From positions 25,867,661-25,931,660 of the forward strand of contig NC_080696.1 in assembly GCF_030445035.2 (NCBI RefSeq): a DNA stretch of 64,000 bases, given 5' to 3'. Of the stretch, positions 35,477 through 45,959 are shown one piece after another. This stretch comes from Dasypus novemcinctus (Eukaryota > Chordata > Mammalia > Cingulata > Dasypodidae). The notes below the pieces were generated by a model. It worked only from the letters and a program-made list of their open reading frames with translations, was not told the origin of the DNA and searched no databases. Position numbers and translations under genes: made by a program. How positions within the stretch are numbered: position 1 is the stretch's first letter; each line of letters starts with the position of its first letter.

Positions 35477-36065
35477 TGATGGATGTAGGATGACCAAACA
35501 CCTGAAAGTAACTTGTTTCTCTCCCTGTTGCTAGGATACAAAGAAAAGAGTTATATGTAAATCAGAAGGTAATGAGATGCAACCCTCTCTTTGGGTCAAA
35601 TTGTGCTTTTGGTGGTCAGAATATCCTGTTGAAGCAATGAAATATGAAAACCAGCTTCGACCATTTGGCTGGACCTGCACAGAAGCAGCCCCTTGCTGTC
35701 CTCACTTCAGCTTGCTTAATTAACCTAGTAAAATTCCCACACAGGTGTGGAGTTATTCACCCCTTTCTTGATCATGCAATGTATGTGCAAGTGTGATTTC
35801 CTGAACATACTAATCATACAATTATATAACCAGCTATGTGTGTTCATCCACATGCATAAAAACTAATGCATAATCAAAGCAAATGGTAAGTAGAAGCTTG
35901 GGTATTTAAGCAAGAGTGAAACTGCAGCACGGGAAGTCACTTTGGACTGGCCTTGGCTCCTTACTTCTGCAGATGTAATAAAAGTTAGTTTGCCTAACTC
36001 TCATGTTAAAGTTTTCTTCATGCCATCTCTGGTTATCCATAAAGGCCTTGCTTTGAAGACTAACA
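35477..36065 (+). mobile_element. Solo LTR, copy 2, inserted in ERV integrase
   Basis: Full-length counterpart of 382-950, with TG...CA ends, TATTTAAG near 35,905 and an intact AATAAA at 35977-35982. It is flanked by the exact 4-bp duplication ATAT (35473-35476 and 36066-36069). Integrase coding sequence is continuous across it once it is removed. It therefore post-dates the class II ERV. It and the copy at 382 have different target duplications, so they are two separate insertions, not the two ends of one provirus. Confidence 0.92.
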
Positions 36066-36600
36066 ATATCTCCTCCTTTGGAAAATTGTTATGTTCATGT
36101 TTCTGTAGATACTTGTTCAGGATTCATTTAGGCTACAGCTCAGATGAGAGAAACTGCTCAACATGTGAGACAGCATTCGTTAGCTTGCTTTGCTGTAATT
36201 GGACTTCCCCATTCTCTAAAAAGATAATGCTCCTGCTTTACCAGAGTATCCCTTAAAAGATTTCTAGATACTTGGAGTATTTCACATATTACAGGATTTC
36301 CATACAACCCCCAAGGGCAAGCTATTTTGGAATGAGCAAATCAAACCCTTAAACTCATGTTACAAAAACAAAAAGGGGGAAACGAGGAAATACTTCAAGT
36401 GCAGTTACATAAAGCACAATTCACTCTTACTTTTCTTAACTGTGGAACCACCCTGGAAGGGATAGCAGCTGAAAGGCATTTCCAAAATAATTCAAAAACT
36501 CAAACCCAAACTCTGAAAAACCTTTAATTTGGTGGAATGATCCACTGACTAATGAATGGTCAACAGGGAAGCTGTTAACCTGGAGATGAGGGTATGCTTG
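36066..36600 (+). pseudogene. ERV integrase, catalytic core to C-terminus
   Basis: This continues the integrase from 35,476. Sequence around DNAPALP (about 36,223-36,243) carries the second catalytic Asp. NPQGQAILE near 36,308-36,335 carries the catalytic Glu, followed at once by a stop codon. The basic C-terminal region with Trp-rich strands runs to about 36,600 (LTWRWGYACV near 36,573). Frameshifts are present between these blocks. Confidence 0.8.
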
Positions 36601-36997
36601 TGTTTCCCCAGGAGACAGAGAATGTCCTGTGTGGGTACCAGCTCACTGAATAAAACCAAATCATGAACGCCAAAAGACGATGAAAGTTCCTGGGGAACCC
36701 AGAACCTCCAGTCATGCAGATGGAGAGATTGATGCTGGAAACTACATGGGTCCCATTCCAAAGACCAGAGCAGCTTCACCCCCACTTGGAGGCAAATTAA
36801 ACATCTGAGTCAAGAAGCCAAACAACAGTTGGAAAAGGAGAAATTGCCAGTTACTGCTCCTAATTTGCTGGTAGCTATGCTCGCCATAGTAAGAGCAACC
36901 TCCTTAGATGCACACAATAAACCCTCTGGGGTATGAAGCAGCAAAAAATTGCCAAATGTGTCATCACTGCTTTGCAAAAACAAAAAGCAGGAATTGT
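36601..36997 (+). pseudogene. Env vestige: leader joined to 3' end, body deleted
   Basis: A betaretrovirus-like env would start near here, overlapping the end of pol. Only a leader-like stretch is seen: a charged segment, then LLVAMLAIVRATS as a possible signal/hydrophobic segment at about 36,865-36,905. After a stop it passes within ~60 bp into a Gln/Lys-rich tail and the polypurine-like aaaacaaaaagcaggaa before the LTR. Surface and transmembrane coding regions (well over 1 kb in relatives) are missing. Assignment of the leader is by position and texture only. Confidence 0.55.
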
Positions 36998-37317
36998 TGT
37001 GGGAAAATGGTAAGGAACATGGTTTGAATTTGTAATGCTTCCATAACACAGACAAAAAGGGTGGGCTTGGGAGCATCAGACCTTGACTAGATGCAACACC
37101 ATTTGGTCAGCAAGAAAAAATGTTTGTGTCAGGAGGCATTTGAACTTTGTATGACCTGTCCCTTATTATAGTAAATAACAAACAGCTGCTTGTTAGTTCC
37201 TAAATAGATACAATGTGGAAACTAGGGTTGAGGTTCTCAGTTTCAGAAGCTGTGAGTCTCCTGGTCCCATCTTTATTTCCTCTCTTGTGTCTTTCTTTCT
37301 GTCTTTTTATTTCTTCA
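36998..37317 (+). mobile_element. Probable 3' LTR of the class II ERV
   Basis: It starts TGTGGGAAAATGG directly after a polypurine-like tract. It has a pyrimidine-rich R/U5-like stretch (gtctcctggtcccatctttatttcc, then repeated ttctttctgtc) and ends TTCTTCA at 37,317. Betaretroviral LTRs have this order of parts. No identical 5' LTR is found and no target duplication could be fixed, so the right boundary is tentative. Confidence 0.5.
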
Positions 37318-37665
37318 GGTCTGCCTCACCTTCCCTTCATGTAAACCTATTGCTGAGCTGGTCTCAGCACCACCCACAGCCCTGGCCAGGCACAAGCAGC
37401 CTCCGTGCCTGCGAGGTGCATGGAGCTCCCCGGGGGGCAAGACTTGTCATCGTGCACCTTTCCCACTGCCCATAGTACAGTTGAAGGTGTGCGGGAGCCC
37501 TCCCCATGCCACAGAACCCCACCGCGCGGCCCTCCCCTCCTGCTGCTCTTGCTTCCAGGCCTGGGAATAAAGCCGGAGGCAGCGCTGCAGCCTGGGGTGG
37601 CTTGCAGGAGGGGTGGCATGTGGGTGAGGGCTCACCCCTCTGCCGCCCCTGGGAGCAAATGAGGA
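37318..37665. other. GC-rich block after the ERV
   Basis: About 350 bp of GC-rich, moderately CpG-containing DNA with gggaataaagcc near 37,562. GC content falls to AT-rich at 37,670. It may be the 3' continuation of the LTR or the host GC-rich DNA whose other half lies at 29,868-30,602. Overlapping 85-90 codon frames on both strands have no motif. Confidence 0.35.
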
Positions 37666-38389
37666 TCTAGATTTGATTTTTAAAAAAAACATTTGCAGTT
37701 TATTCCATCTTATCAAAACTTCAACTTAAAAAGTTTATATTGTCAAAATTGTAAACAAATTTTTCTTAATTTTAATTACCTGTCCACCACTGTAGTTTCT
37801 CTATTGTATATAAAAATGAAATTACATCTTTTTGGAAATAGAATTTATAGATTTTTTTAAAAGATACATTACTGAGTTTGAAAAGGTAAAGTTCATGGAA
37901 TAAAGTATCAATGCTAGTTTATTTCTACATTTATCTTTTATTTTCCCTACTCCAGGCCTGAATCAGCTGATTCTCCAAAGAATCCCATATCATTTTTCTG
38001 GGTAAAATTACTTAGAAGCCAAGATTTAGGCTTTAAGAGTATCATTGCATTTAGAATGCTAATCCTTTTAGGCCCTTTCAGGATTTATTTTATATAGGCA
38101 TATCCAATCATAACCAGCATCATAGCTTCAAAATATACAAAGCATAAATTAAGTCAAAACCAAAAGGAGACATAAGAAATACACAATAATAACAAGAACC
38201 CTTAAACCTACTTTTACTCATAGCTTGTGGAACACACAAATAAAAACTAAATGAGTATATGGAATATGTGAAAGGGATACATAATATATTTTATCTAATT
38301 GGCATAAATATAACACTACACCTAATATTATAACTCACTTTTTCAAAATCACACAGAAGATTTATGAAAAGCATACATTTGCTGTAGGT
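37666..38389. other. AT-rich sequence, nothing recognised
   Basis: No frame above 60 codons and no repeat match. It may include further decayed L1 5' to the recognisable part. Confidence 0.4.
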
Positions 38390-39916
38390 TAAACTAATCA
38401 CTTATAAATTTCAAAATATTGAAAAACCCAAAGTGTATATAAACTACAATGGAATGAAGCTAGATATCTATAACATGTTTCTAGTCATAGAGCCCTAGTT
38501 TCCTGAGTATTCACTATCAATGTTGGACAGAATTCTCTATAGAATAGTAAAATAGGAAGCTAACTCCCTGAATGGAAACTAAGAGAACATTCTTTATCAT
38601 GGACATGGAACAAAATCCACAACAAAATATGAATGGAACCTAGAGAAATATTAAATGGATAATACTTCATGAAAAGGAGAAGCAATCCATGTATACGATG
38701 TCATTTAACTTTTGTAAAAGCATTCAATGTAGTTCACTACATTAACAGAAATAAAACAGAAAAACCTGTTATCTCAATAGATGTGGAAAAGCACTTTACA
38801 AAATTCAGCCCAGTTAATGAAAACCATTTTAAAATCTAGAAATAGACCATCCTAATCTCACAAAAACAAGAATACCTAACTTGTTTCCAACATTATAAGC
38901 AATGTTGGGATTTTGAAAACTTTCCATCTGATATTCCATTTGGAAAGATGGCTACCATCATTGCTATTTAATTTGTACTGTTGTGACTCAATTTGTACAA
39001 GAAATTAACACAAGTAATAAACGGCATATAAAAACGAAGACATAAAATTGTCATTATTTCCAAATAACATAACTGTATATCTAGAAGTTTCAAAGTAATC
39101 TATAATCTTTGGATTTAATAACTCATTACAAATTGTCTGGAAGGTCATTAACAAAGCATTTGTATCTCCATATTCTGGAAACAAATGAAAGATAACACCA
39201 ATGAAACTATGAAATAACAGTCATAAAATGTGTGGAAAACCCTTACATTGGCAACTACGAAGCATTATTGAAAGAAGTTAAAGAAACCTTAATAAATGGT
39301 GGGACATATCATATAGCCATAACTGTTAAAATTCCATTAACTCCAAAGTTTTCCATATATTAAATTATATATAATTCCTCTTAAGATTGTACCATTTATT
39401 AATGTGAGTAATTCACAAATTCTAAGTTCATAAGCAATGGGCCAAGAAGACTGAAAGTCAACTTAAATTAGAAGAACCAAGCGGGAGGACTTAAGTCAGC
39501 AAGTATGAAGAACTTTCATGGGATCTATTTATTAGAGAGTATGTTAGTGGCACAAGGGTAAATGAAATAATTAGCATAACAGATTAAGGAGTTTGAAAGC
39601 ATACCCACATTTAGGCAACCATGACTTACAAAAAAAAGCAGACAGTGTGGTACAGTGGGTCAAATGATGGCCTTTTAAATAAATGGTAATTTGTGAAGTG
39701 GTTGCCCATAATGAAAAAAAATTCAGGATTCCATCTCACACAATAAACCAACATCAATTCCAAATAGATTGAAGGTATTAAAGTTATAGGTAAAAATAGA
39801 GGAATTATTTAAAAATACAGATTTTAGAAAAAAGATATAAAATGTAATTTGTGATTTAGAATGGTAAGAATTTTGTAAACAAGCCAAATTAAACTGATTT
39901 TTAAAAAGTAGTAAAT
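38390..39916 (+). mobile_element. Ancient L1 ORF2, left part
   Basis: Heavily decayed plus-strand L1 ORF2. The RT region (about 38,680-39,100) shows aaaacctgttatctcaatagatgtggaaaag-like sequence, and the region after it continues to the connection/Cys-rich part at 39,720-39,916. No frame survives. The L1 alignment stops at 39,916 and continues, without loss of consensus sequence, at 42,698. Confidence 0.75.
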
Positions 39917-40080
39917 GGGCTTTCTTCTTCTCCATCCCCTCCTCGCCTCTCGCCCTCCTTCCACAGTGGACGGGCCTGCGCCTGCTGCGCGAACAGCTCC
40001 TGTCCCAGCGCCCTGCCCAGCTCCCTCTTCTCCTTTCACTCTCCTCCGGGCTTTTTCTCGGTTCCGACTCTGCGCCCCCG

Positions 40081-40170
40081 GCCCCGGCCTCCCCTGCCCC
40101 GGCCTCCCCTGCCCCGGCCTCCCCTGCCCCGGCCTCCCCTGCCCCGGCCTCCCCTGCCCCGGCCTCCCCT
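40081..40170 (+). repeat. 15-bp minisatellite, six perfect copies
   Basis: The unit GCCCCGGCCTCCCCT is repeated six times without a mismatch (40081-40170), with a partial seventh. A length of 15 keeps all frames open, which creates the Gly-Arg-Pro-Gly-Gln type frames on the minus strand. It lies inside the CpG island, upstream of the CRE. Confidence 0.97.
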
Positions 40171-40275
40171 GCCCCTTCGTGGTAGTCCTGGGCACTCCCC
40201 GCTCGCCCCCGCGCAGCTCCGCTCTGCTCGGCTGCCCACGCCCGCCACGTGCAGCGGAGTTGGGCGGAATCTCTG

Positions 40276-40283
40276 TGACGTCA
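40276..40283. promoter_or_regulatory. Cyclic-AMP response element (palindrome)
   Basis: TGACGTCA, the full 8-bp CREB/ATF site, with an E-box CACGTG 24 bp upstream. Full sites of this kind in CpG islands are commonly functional when unmethylated. Activity here is not shown. Confidence 0.6.
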
Positions 40284-40800
40284 CGACACACCCTACCCTG
40301 AGTAGAAGCTGAGGGGGGAGAGAGAGAAAGGGGGAGGGAGGCAGGGAGGGGGAAACCGAGTTGGAACGCTGGAGAGGAGCAGAAAGACACCGCCGTCAGC
40401 GCTGGGTTTCGGGTCCCCCGGGTCCCCGCGCGCTCTCGGCACTCGCCGTCCCCGGAGCCCCGCGCTCCCCTCGGCCGGGCTTTCGTGCACTGGCGGTGCA
40501 GCCCGCGCCTCGGCTGGCTGGAAACCTTCCCGGGAAGGCGCGGGACGCGAGACGACCCCTCTCGGCAGGCGGTAGGCGAGGCCGTCCCCCCTGCAGGGAT
40601 GTGGGATTATGTGGGGCTGGAAATTTGCTCCACTTGGAGACTCTTTGCCGTAGGTCATTTGGGGCTCGCAGGGCTGCGGTGTCCCCGAGGTAACGCCGTT
40701 GGTAAACAGACCTTGCAAAGCCTTTTCCCTTGGTCCACACAGACTCTAACAATCTTTGGTGTGCTGAAGTCGAGCGGGAAGTAAAACTACTGATGGCATT

Positions 40801-42697
40801 TAAAACTAGGCGTCTTCCCTTAAATCTCGGTGTCAACGCGGCAGGGACAAATCTTCAGGCGGAGGATTAGCAGTCTCAAAGTAAAGGGCTGGTACAACGT
40901 TTCCTAACTGAAAGGTTAGCCCCCTTGCCATTGGTGCCCACTGGAAAAAAACTTACATTCCCATTTTAACTGGCAGTTTGTGACCTCAGGCCCAAGCAAT
41001 TACCTGGGAGCCAGGCCTCCATGCCAAGCATGCACAGTGACTTTGGATTATAAATCCTTTAAATTGATCACTGGTCAACTCCGATCTTGCACTTCAGGAG
41101 ATACATTTTAAATGAATGCAGGGGAGATAGCTATTTTCCAAACAGCTAAGAAAAAAATCGCGATTCTAAACCTGGGAAATATGCCACTCTTTATTCCAAT
41201 TTAATCACTTCAGTTTCTGAAAGGATTTTGAAATCAAATTGTCATGGGGTAGTGTAATTTTCACTCTCTTTTGTGTGAGCATTATAGTTTACTAAAAAGC
41301 TAACTAAATGGGGAAAATGTCTACAATTGTGGATTGAAATAACAGAATTCATAAATTCTAAAATAGTTTAATGAAAAAAATAACCTGCTTTAGGGAGATT
41401 TCTCTGCACTATTCCTAGGTCATTAATAAGAATTGAAAGTGTTTTTTATCACAAGAACTTTCCGTTTGGAGGAAATCCATCTAAAATCCAAAACCAATAA
41501 TATCAAGGAAAGAAAGCACTTACACAAAAATAGACTGAGGGGTTTTGTTGATGTAACCTAAAGTAAGCACACAAAATTTCAATAATCAAGCTTTCCCTAA
41601 AAATTAAATAACTACTTTGTTTTGGACTGTTTTTGGACTTTGTTGTGTAGTTCACAAAACTGCACAAACTATTCAGGTGCTTCATTCCTTAAATTAAGTA
41701 TATTTGTCTTCAAATGTTCCTATAGCATCAGTATTAATTGGTTGTTAAAAAGGCTTAAATATGGTAATAATCAAAACTGCAGTAAGTACTATTTTACTTT
41801 CCTTATATTATTATGCACTGCAAATTAATGTAATGGTTAATCTCACCAGGTCATTTACAGCATGTATTCTTGTGCTGCTTATTTTTAAACTTTCCATTAA
41901 AGATGTTGCTCTGAGTAACAAAGTAAATGGAAAAGGGAGAAATATGAAAGGATTTGGAATTCTCAGAACTATGTATTTTTCCTGCAGTATTATTCTTAAG
42001 GCAATTGTCAGAAATTATTTTTAAGCAAGTTGTTTTATTTCTTAGTATTTGCCTACCCACCCTGGCCAGTGTATTTCAGTGTGCTCCATTTGCTGTGCGG
42101 TGCTTTTTTAGCATGCTCACAACATAAAACTCAAGTTGGTCAAAACAAGCGTGCCTGGCACCTACATTCCAAACTCAGGACTTGAGCTTTTGAGGTACGG
42201 AGCAACTTCCCATCAGGTAAAGTTGTGCATCTCAATTTAAGAGATCAGTTAGCCCTTGAAGCCAGCCCAGAAGTCTGACAACCAAATTTGCCTTGCAAGA
42301 TTTGTCTTGATAGGGCAAGTTTAAGGATCAGCAGGCAGGATTTGGAGGCCTTCTTTTAAAAATTATCCCCTTCATTATTCCAACTCAGTTCATCTACTAG
42401 GCCTGGTCATTATATGAGCATGATATGTAGGTCTCAGGGCTTATTTTGATGGCAAAATAAATTCCCAAATCACAAGGACACGTAGGTGTGAGCTAAGGAA
42501 GACTCCTTGTCCTTCCTTTCAGTCCTTAGAGCCCAGCCCTCTGAGTTCTTGAAGATTTGCTTTGTATTGCTCTGTTTGGTCTTCAGCACTGAAACACTGG
42601 GGGGTGGGGAGAGTGTGTCATAATTGACTCACTTTACACCCAGCGACCCCATCTTTTTCTTTTGAATATTCTTTTAAAAAATAAACACAATTTGCAG
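40801..42697 (+). other. AT-rich 3' part of the inserted segment
   Basis: About 1.9 kb with 3'-UTR- or intron-like composition. Frames are below 90 codons, and the longest (41761-42024) has no motif. No SINE or L1 is inside it. AATAAA at 42680-42685 is the terminal signal; another weak site (cattaaagatg) lies near 41,900. Confidence 0.5.
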
Positions 42698-43610
42698 TTA
42701 AAAAATTAGTAAATATGACTATATCAAAATTAAATATTCCTTTTCTTCATAAGACATCAGTAAGGTAGAAAGTGGTAATCCAGAATATGGAAGAGTGTAT
42801 AAAATCTCCTACCAAAAAACGAGAACATGATAGGTGACCAAAATTAAAATTATCCAAAAGCTTGAACATATAATTCACAAAAGAGGATGTACATGAGGCT
42901 AATAAACATACAAAAGTATGCTCTACATATCCAAGCACCAGAGAAATGCAAACAAGTCCATTATGAAACACTGTCACCACTTACAAAACTGGCTAATGTT
43001 TACATGACCTATAACATCAATTGTTGGCTAAGATGTAAAGCCACAACAAATAAATACCTTGCGGAGCAAAGTGTTTGGATACATTTTGCAAGCATCTTGG
43101 AAATGTGGGGGTAGTTCCAACAAAGACTGAACATATTCTCAGTTTATAACCCAGCAATTCCTCCAAACCAACAGTTTATATTCCACAAATTTAGATATGC
43201 ATTACCAAAAGATACATACTCATTTATATTTGTACAATTTAAAACAAAAAAACTACCCAAGCATCATGAAACCTGTCATTGACAAATGCATTTTGGAATG
43301 TTCACACAATGTTATTTCATACAAGAAGCAGCATAAACTCAATACAGTTATGATAAAAGAGATAAATAACATCAATATGATGTTCTGTGATAGGAGAGAC
43401 AAAAAGAAGTAACACAGGTAATTTCTTTATATGAATTACAAAAATGTGAAAATAATATGTTCTGATGGATGTCAGAAAAATGGTTATCATTTGATATAGT
43501 ATTGACTAGAGTGGGGCATGAGGGGACCTCTGGAGTTCTAGTACAGTTCTTGATCTGGGTGCCAGTACACAAGTGTTCTTGATTTGCAAAATTCATGAAG
43601 CCTATCTTAA
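42698..43610 (+). mobile_element. Ancient L1 ORF2 3' end and 3' UTR, right part
   Basis: The L1 resumes with tatgactatatcaaaattaaat (42,714 onward). The next stretch, with ggccaataaacata-like sequence near 42,895-42,915, corresponds to the ORF2 C-terminal region. Degraded 3' UTR runs to about 43,610. It is the same element as 38,390-39,916. No frame is intact. Confidence 0.7.
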
Positions 43611-44584
43611 TGAGAACATATTTTAGAATTTTAATAAGCTCAATACAAGTGGCATGAAGAACTTTACTACTATGTCAGTAATTTCCAACAGAGAAGCCCA
43701 GTTAAAATGGTGAGAGGATTAACCATGAACTATTTGATCTTTTCCCTGCCAATTTAGCAGGAAAATTGTTAACAGCATCTGGGAAGGCCTCCCAAAACAC
43801 AGAAATGGGATGGGTGGGTGGAGGTGAGCAAAACAGCCCAAACAAGATCTTCACCCTCTTTCCTCAATCCCAGCTTTTCCTTTACTCCTCTCCACTCTCT
43901 CACAGGACAGGATGCTAGGAAATGGCTTTTAAAAAACTTACCTTGGAATCAAAGACATTAATTTATACTTGGTCAGTTTGGGGGCACTTATGAAAAGAAA
44001 CAGCTTATGAGGAGAAGGTGTCATAATAATGGAACTTAAGTCAGTCCCCAAATAGTTTCAGTGTAAAATTTTTCAGGAAGTCTCTCACATTATCATTTCA
44101 GTGGAAGCTAGTCTCATCACCTGAGTCAACCAAATGTGCTGAATGTCATCTTTTCCTTGCAGAATGTGCATTAAAATGCAGACCCTTCCTGGTTGGATAC
44201 CAGATACAGCTTTTTCAGCATCATAGAAAAGAATAAACAAAGTTTCCCAGCTGAAATATGGGAGAGCCAGGACATGAAAATGATTCTTAATTGTGGAGTT
44301 TTGATAACAAATGAATTGTTTCTTAATATAACCATTTCATAATGTAATCATTTGCCAGTTCATCATCAGCAGAGATCTCCTGAAGTGAGTGTGTGGATGC
44401 AGGCTCTGAATTGGTATTGTCTAAGTTTTGGCAGTATAGCCTGGCATTATATTAGAAGTCTATGTTAATAGTTTGGATTGTTTTCTTATTCATCAGAAAA
44501 TATACTTATCTAATTCAATATCCATGCCTTCTCTACAGTTGTGGGGACTGGAGTAGTCTGCACAAAATAAAAAACAAAACAAAA
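43611..44584. other. Unassigned sequence
   Basis: About 1 kb of mixed composition with a GA-rich patch near 43,795-43,830. No frame, SINE or L1 is recognised. Confidence 0.4.
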
Positions 44585-45640
44585 CATATGTTTATTAGAG
44601 AAGTTGTGAAGTTACAAAAAAATCATACATATGTGTGGAATTCCCATATAACACCCCTCCACCAAGGCACTACATTGCTGCAGGACATTTGTTGCAGATT
44701 ACGAGATAATATCATCAGACTATTGCCACTAACAATGGTCTATAACATGCATTTGGTATTTTTTAAATACACCCCTATTATTATCACAGTACTTCTTTGC
44801 ATTGATGTGAGAATATTACAGTATTGCTGTTTACTATACTCCATAGGTTACATTCCCATGCTTCTCCATGTTCTTACCACCTTTCAAAAGTGATGTATAT
44901 TGTTCTACTTCGTAGAAGGACATTCTTGCATTTGTACTATTAACCACAATTCTCATCAAGCTCTGGGTTCACTATGTTATTTATTCCCTAGATTATTCTA
45001 TTTTTTTTAGATTTATTTTTTATTTATTTCTCTTCCTGCCCCCCCCCATTGTCTGCTCTCTGTGTCCATTCACTGTGTGTTCTTCTGTGTCCACTTGTAT
45101 GCTTGTCAGCGGCACCTGGAATCTGTATCTCTTTTTGTTGCATAATCTTGCTGCATCAGCTCTCTGTGTGTGTGGCGCCATTCCTGGCTAGGCTGCACTT
45201 TTTTCATGCAGGGCGGCTCTCCTTACAGGGCACACTCCTTGTGCATGGGACTCCCCTACATGGGGGACACCCCTGTATGGCATGGCACTCCTTGCGTGCA
45301 TCAGCACTGGGCATGGGCCAGCTCATCACATGGGTCAAGAGGCCCTGGGTTTGAACCTTGGACCTCCCATGTGGTAGACAGACTCCCTACCCATTGAGCC
45401 AAATCTGCTTCCCACCTAGATTATTCTAGAGCTTTCTTTAACTTCACATTTACATTCATAGACAACTCTTTTTAGCCACAGTCCCATTTATGAATCAGCT
45501 GCATTAGTTCTACTCACTATAATGTGTTACCATCAACTTTACCCATTTCCACATTTTTACAGTCAAGTTAATTAAAACTTCTACTTATATTAAGCATCAG
45601 TATCCCTTCTCAGCCCTCCTCTTGCAAAATTTTAATTAAG
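44585..45640 (-). mobile_element. Older L1 3' UTR fragment, split by a SINE
   Basis: Matches 19,010-19,620 (the gaagttgtgaagttacaaa module and the following caatggtctataac, cttctcca and attaaaacttctac words). It is split at 45,001-45,414 by an exact-duplication SINE. It belongs to the older L1 subfamily with repeated 3' UTR modules. A 143-codon frame (44462-44893) across it has no motif. Confidence 0.75.
45001..45414 (-). mobile_element. DAS-type tRNA-derived SINE
   Basis: Antisense copy with T-rich left end and a tRNA-like head at the right. It is flanked by the exact 14-bp duplication CCTAGATTATTCTA (44987-45000 and 45415-45428). It lies in the older L1 3' UTR. Confidence 0.95.
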
Positions 45641-45959
45641 ATTTATATGAAAAATAACACCTATAATGTAAATTATACATTTTATTTAATTTCTCTTATT
45701 ATTTTGAGTTACTGAATTTTCATCACTGACTAGATATTTGAGTCAAATTGGGGTTCAAGATTCAATAGTGTAACTTTCACAATATTGATTCAACAAATTA
45801 ATAGAGAAAAATATATTTTCTTAGAAGTTAGAAATCTAATTCGAGCTTGTCATATATCTTCTATTGGCATAACTTATATAAGAAGTGGAATGGAGTGTGA
45901 GAAAGTGAGTCAACTGCATAACAAGTTGGATTCATCTGTAGAAAGGAAAATTATTGATT

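Larger units (their letters stand above)
39917..40800 (+). promoter_or_regulatory. CpG island with promoter-like motifs
   Basis: This is the densest CpG cluster outside the LTR at 57 kb. It holds an E-box CACGTG (40246-40251), a full palindromic cyclic-AMP response element TGACGTCA (40276-40283) and a GA-rich tract (40,310-40,355). It also holds several GC-rich SP-factor-like words and a consensus splice donor GAG|GTAACG at 40,687-40,695. The order suggests a housekeeping-type promoter, noncoding first exon and intron start on the plus strand. The 188-codon minus frame 39824-40390 is low-complexity antisense of the repeat below. No gene is seen downstream in the window. Confidence 0.55.
39917..42697 (+). 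mobile_element. 2.78-kb segment inserted in an ancient L1, retrocopy-like
   Basis: The L1 is interrupted between TTAAAAAGTAGTAAAT (39901-39916) and TTAAAAAATTAGTAAAT (42698-42714). Both read as the same L1 stretch, so they are an old target-site duplication. The inserted DNA begins gggctttcttcttctcc, is GC- and CpG-rich for ~900 bp, then AT-rich. It ends with AATAAA at 42680-42685, 12 bp before the right duplication. Target duplication, 3' polyadenylation signal and orientation are those of L1-mediated retroposition of an RNA. No clear poly-A tail survives, and no long coding frame or parent gene is recognised. It may be a noncoding or intron-retaining transcript. Confidence 0.65.

Noticed and set aside
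382-36065. A single 35-kb provirus bounded by the two matching LTRs
   Set aside because: The two LTRs have different 4-bp duplications (ATGT and ATAT), and the second lies inside the integrase of an unrelated class II ERV.
39824-40390. 188-codon minus-strand ORF with Gly-Arg-Pro-Gly-Gln repeats
   Set aside because: The repeats are the 15-bp minisatellite read in a frame it cannot close. The frame runs across the boundary between the old L1 and the inserted segment.
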